Assembly: GCA_947427325.1 (NCBI GenBank) | Contig: CANEHP010000100.1 | Location: 1 to 8,311, forward strand | Origin: an uncultured Clostridia bacterium | Lineage (GTDB): Bacteria; Bacillota; Clostridia; Oscillospirales; Ruminococcaceae | Length of the DNA stretch: 8,311 nucleotides | Direction: 5' to 3' | Part shown: positions 5,030 to 8,311 of the stretch, piece by piece | Layout: every line of letters starts with the position of its first letter | Numbering within the stretch: position 1 is the first letter of the stretch | Position numbers and translations under genes: made by a program | Notes under the pieces: generated by a model | The model's database searches: none | The model's input: only the letters and a program-made list of their open reading frames with translations | What the model was told of the DNA's origin: nothing

Positions 5030-8000
5030 TTAAATCTCCTCGATGACCTCCGAAGCCACGTCATGATCCTCGCTTCCCATTCCCGTACCCGCAGGAATAA
5101 GCTTACCGATAATAACATTTTCCTTTAAGCCCAACAGAGGATCGACCTTGCCGTGAATAGCGGCTTCGGTAAGAACTCTTGTCGTCTCCTGGAAGGAAGC
5201 GGCAGCAAGGAAGCTGTCGGTGGCAAGAGAAGCCTTGGTAATACCCAAAATAACGGGGGAGATGGTGGGGAACTCGATTTCCTCGCCGTTGCTACGGCGT
5301 TCTTCAAGGCTCTTAACAATCTTTACATACTCGTTTTTATCCACAACAGCGCCGGGGAGCAAATATGAACTGCCCGGAGCTTCGATTTTCACCTTTCTCA
5401 TCATCTGACGGACAATAACTTCAATATGCTTATCGTTAATATCAACGCCCTGTAAGCGGTAAACCTTCTGCACCTCGGAGATAATGTAGTTCTGAACCGC
5501 TTCTTCGCCGTTTACTTCAAGGATATCGTGAGGATTTATAGAGCCTTCGGTGATGGAATCGCCTCTTTCGATGTGATCCCCTTCCTCAACCTTCATTCTG
5601 TAACCGAAAGGAACGGTATAGTCCCCTACCTCGCCTTCGTCAGAGGTAACAATTACGTGTCTTGCCTTTTTAATTTCCTCTATATGAACAGTACCCGTAA
5701 CTCTGGAAAGGATTGCGCTGTTCTTGGGCTGTCTGCTTTCGAACAGTTCAACTACACGGGGCAAACCCTGGGTGATATCCTCTGCCGACGCAATACCGCC
5801 GGTGTGGAAGGTTCTCATGGTAAGCTGCGTACCCGGCTCGCCTATGGACTGTGCCGCAATTACGCCTACTGCCTCGCCGATCTGAATGGGATTGCCGTTG
5901 GCAAGAGAGTGTCCGTAGCACTTTGCGCATACGCCGTGAGCTGCCTTACAGCCTAATACGGAGCGAATCTTTATTCTCTCGATTCCCATGGAAACGATCT
6001 TCTTTGCGTCCTCGTCGTTAAGGAGCTTATCCTTTGAAATCACCAAATCGCCGTTGCTGTCATACAAATCGTGAAGCAGGTATCTGCCTACAAGTCTTTC
6101 GGACAGCGGCTCGATTACACGCTTGCCCTCGGTGATTTCGTATACTTCAATGCCCTCGTCGGTGCCGCAGTCGTCCATTCTGATAATGACTTCCTGCGAT
6201 ACGTCTACGAGACGGCGGGTAAGGTAGCCCGAGTCGGCGGTTCTCAGAGCTGTATCCGCCAAGCCCTTTCTTGCGCCTCTTGAAGAAATAAAGTATTCCA
6301 AAACATTCAGACCTTCACGGTAGTTGGCTCTGATGGGAATCTCAATGGTTTCGCCCGAGGTATTGGCAATAAGTCCTCTCATACCCGCAAGCTGCTTGAT
6401 CTGGCTGGCAGAACCGCGGGCGCCCGAGTCCGCCATCATAAAGATCGGGTTATATTGATCCAGGTTAGCGGTAAGCGCATCGGAAACCTGATCGGTAGTT
6501 CTGTTCCAAACGGTCAGAACCGCATTTTTACGCTCCTGATTGGAGATAAAGCCCATTTGGTAATCATCGTTGATAACCTGGATTTCCTCATCCGCCTCCT
6601 CCAGCAGCTGCTTTTTCTGAGGAGGAATTGATGCGTCGCAAACGGCAACGGTAATTGCCGATTTTGTAGAATACTTGTAGCCCAATGCCTTGATTTTGTC
6701 AAGCATTTGCGCAGTAATAACAGGACCGTGAACCTTTATGCACTTGTCAATGATCTGTCCTAACTGCTTTTTGCCCACCTTAAAGTCTATTTCAAGCCTT
6801 ACGGCATTTTTGGGATCTGTACGGTCCACAAAGCCCAAATCCTGAGGAATATGCTCGTTAAAGATAATTTTTCCTACCGTGGTATCTATTATTCCGTTAA
6901 CAACTGTATCGTCAATAATCTTTGTGTTGCGCACCTTAATAGCGGAATGTATTGTTATATCACCGTTCTGATAAGCCATAAGGGCTTCGTTGAAGTCACG
7001 GTAAATACCGCCCTCGCCCTTTTCTCCCGCCTTATTGATGGTAAGGTAATATGAGCCCAGCACCATATCCTGTGTAGGAACGGTAACAGGTCTGCCATCG
7101 GAAGGCTTTAACAGGTTTTTGGCAGCTAACATCAAGGTTCTCGCTTCGTTCTGCGCTTCCACGGACAAGGGGAGGTGAACCGCCATCTGGTCGCCGTCAA
7201 AGTCTGCGTTAAAGGCAGTACAGCAGAGAGGGTGCAGCTTGATCGCCCTGCCCTCTACCAAAACGGGAGAAAACGCCTGAATACCCAGTCTGTGAAGGGT
7301 AGGTGCACGGTTAAGGAGTACGGGGTGATCCTTGATTACATCTTCAAGAACGTCCCAAACCTCGTCGTTGGCGCGGTCTACCATCTTTCTTGCGCTCTTT
7401 ATATTGCTTGCCTTGCCCCTTTTAACCAATTCCTTCATTACAAAGGGCTTAAACAGCTCAATAGCCATTTCCTTGGGCAGTCCGCACTGATCCATTCTTA
7501 AATCGGGGCCTACGACGATAACCGAACGACCCGAATAATCGACACGCTTACCCAAAAGGTTCTGTCTGAAACGTCCCTGTTTGCCCTTTAACATATCGGA
7601 AAGGGATTTAAGAGGTCTGTTGGAAGGACCTGTTACGGCTCTTCCGTGTCTGCCGTTGTCAATAAGGGCGTCCACAGCCTCCTGAAGCATACGCTTTTCG
7701 TTTCTGACAATTATATCGGGGGCTTTAAGCTCCTGCATTCTTTTAAGACGGTTGTTTCTGTTGATAACCCGTCTGTACAAATCGTTAAGGTCGGAGGTGG
7801 CAAATCTGCCGCCGTCCAGCAACACCATAGGACGGATATCGGGGGGGATTACGGGGATTACGTCCATAATCATCCACTCGGGACGGTTTCCGCTTTGTCT
7901 GAAGGCTTCCACTACGTCAAGTCTTTTCAGCAGCTTTAGTCTCTTTTGTCCCTGAGAGCCTTCCAGCTCGGATTTAAGCTCATCGGAAAGCTTGTCAAGG

Positions 8001-8311
8001 TCGATTTCCTCAAGCAAAGTCTTAATTGCCTCTGCTCCCATTCCTGCGCTGAAATCGTCCTCATAGCGCTCCCGCATATCGTTGTATTCCTTTTCGGACA
8101 AAAGCTGTCCCTTTACAAGAACATTTGAAGCCTCTCCGGGGTCGGTAACGATATACTTTGTGAAGTAGAGCACCTCCTCCAATCTTTTGGGGGAAATATC
8201 AAGCATCTGACCTATTCTTGAAGGAGTGCCTCTGAAATACCAAATGTGGGAAACGGGCGCAGCCAGCTCGATGCTGCCCATACGCTCGCGCCTTACCTTG
8301 CTGCGTGTAAC
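5030..8311 (-). CDS. rpoC: DNA-directed RNA polymerase subunit beta', 5' end outside window
   Basis: Beta' carries the catalytic centre of RNA polymerase. The frame stays open to the window edge and reads VTRSKVRRERMGSIELAAPV, so about 80 N-terminal residues, including the first zinc finger, are missing; the Met at 8281 is internal. Counting from that Met, visible landmarks are: the catalytic NADFDGDQMAVH (358-369), whose three Asp bind the active-site magnesium; the bridge helix from about 616 (ADSGARGSASQIKQLAGMRG); the second zinc site Cys705, 778, 785 and 788 (CKAAHGVCAKC); and the trigger loop around 814-829 (GEPGTQLTMRTFHTGG). It ends ...DVASEVIEEI. The full length would be near 1170-1180 residues, as in Firmicutes, without the large proteobacterial insertions. 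A terminator follows, so rpoBC ends here and is not fused to the str operon. Confidence 0.99.
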   Translation of the reverse strand, partial: VTRSKVRRERMGSIELAAPVSHIWYFRGTPSRIGQMLDISPKRLEEVLYFTKYIVTDPGEASNVLVKGQLLSEKEYNDMRERYEDDFSAGMGAEAIKTLLEEIDLDKLSDELKSELEGSQGQKRLKLLKRLDVVEAFRQSGNRPEWMIMDVIPVIPPDIRPMVLLDGGRFATSDLNDLYRRVINRNNRLKRMQELKAPDIIVRNEKRMLQEAVDALIDNGRHGRAVTGPSNRPLKSLSDMLKGKQGRFRQNLLGKRVDYSGRSVIVVGPDLRMDQCGLPKEMAIELFKPFVMKELVKRGKASNIKSARKMVDRANDEVWDVLEDVIKDHPVLLNRAPTLHRLGIQAFSPVLVEGRAIKLHPLCCTAFNADFDGDQMAVHLPLSVEAQNEARTLMLAAKNLLKPSDGRPVTVPTQDMVLGSYYLTINKAGEKGEGGIYRDFNEALMAYQNGDITIHSAIKVRNTKIIDDTVVNGIIDTTVGKIIFNEHIPQDLGFVDRTDPKNAVRLEIDFKVGKKQLGQIIDKCIKVHGPVITAQMLDKIKALGYKYSTKSAITVAVCDASIPPQKKQLLEEADEEIQVINDDYQMGFISNQERKNAVLTVWNRTTDQVSDALTANLDQYNPIFMMADSGARGSASQIKQLAGMRGLIANTSGETIEIPIRANYREGLNVLEYFISSRGARKGLADTALRTADSGYLTRRLVDVSQEVIIRMDDCGTDEGIEVYEITEGKRVIEPLSERLVGRYLLHDLYDSNGDLVISKDKLLNDEDAKKIVSMGIERIKIRSVLGCKAAHGVCAKCYGHSLANGNPIQIGEAVGVIAAQSIGEPGTQLTMRTFHTGGIASAEDITQGLPRVVELFESRQPKNSAILSRVTGTVHIEEIKKARHVIVTSDEGEVGDYTVPFGYRMKVEEGDHIERGDSITEGSINPHDILEVNGEEAVQNYIISEVQKVYRLQGVDINDKHIEVIVRQMMRKVKIEAPGSSYLLPGAVVDKNEYVKIVKSLEERRSNGEEIEFPTISPVILGITKASLATDSFLAAASFQETTRVLTEAAIHGKVDPLLGLKENVIIGKLIPAGTGMGSEDHDVASEVIEEI

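Overview
The window is a stretch of the core transcription/translation locus of a Gram-positive bacterium, with every supported gene on the minus strand. In transcription order (high to low coordinates) it holds rpoC (5' end cut off by the window edge), an unfamiliar 337-residue gene, rpsL (S12), rpsG (S7), fusA (EF-G) and the first 57 codons of tuf (EF-Tu). The gene order, the Clostridia-type extended S12 N-terminus, the strong AGGAGG ribosome binding sites and moderate GC suggest class Clostridia, probably near Ruminococcaceae/Oscillospiraceae. That placement is inference from sequence style, not from a search.

Layout. 5030-8311 is rpoC, closed by a hairpin-plus-U-run terminator at 4970-5000. 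4800-4950 is a non-coding element with 24-bp near-perfect inverted repeats (23/24) and a partly complementary interior, resembling a MITE. Next to it, at 4777-4803, lies a close match to a sigma-28 (FliA/SigD) flagellar-type promoter, TTAAGTTT-N11-GCCGATAA. This promoter, a good SD and a GTG codon lead into the unfamiliar gene (3725-4738), which resembles the DUF6033 group as far as I can recall it. 3485-3724 carries an intrinsic terminator whose 3' arm and U-run overlap a near-consensus housekeeping promoter (TTGACT-N17-TATAAT) for the str operon. rpsL starts at TTG and rpsG at GTG. The two are separated by an unusually long 197-nt spacer full of palindromes. rpsG and fusA are 19 nt apart. 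tuf has its own likely promoter in the 123-nt fusA-tuf gap.

How it works together. RpoC is the catalytic beta' subunit of RNA polymerase. S12 and S7 are 30S proteins (decoding centre and head), EF-G drives translocation and EF-Tu delivers aminoacyl-tRNA. The gene between rpoC and rpsL does not fit this set. Its own flagellar-type promoter and flanking terminators suggest a separate transcript, possibly part of a motility/SigD regulon, sitting where many Firmicutes keep the L7Ae-like gene (ybxF/rplGB). This is the most interesting point of the window.
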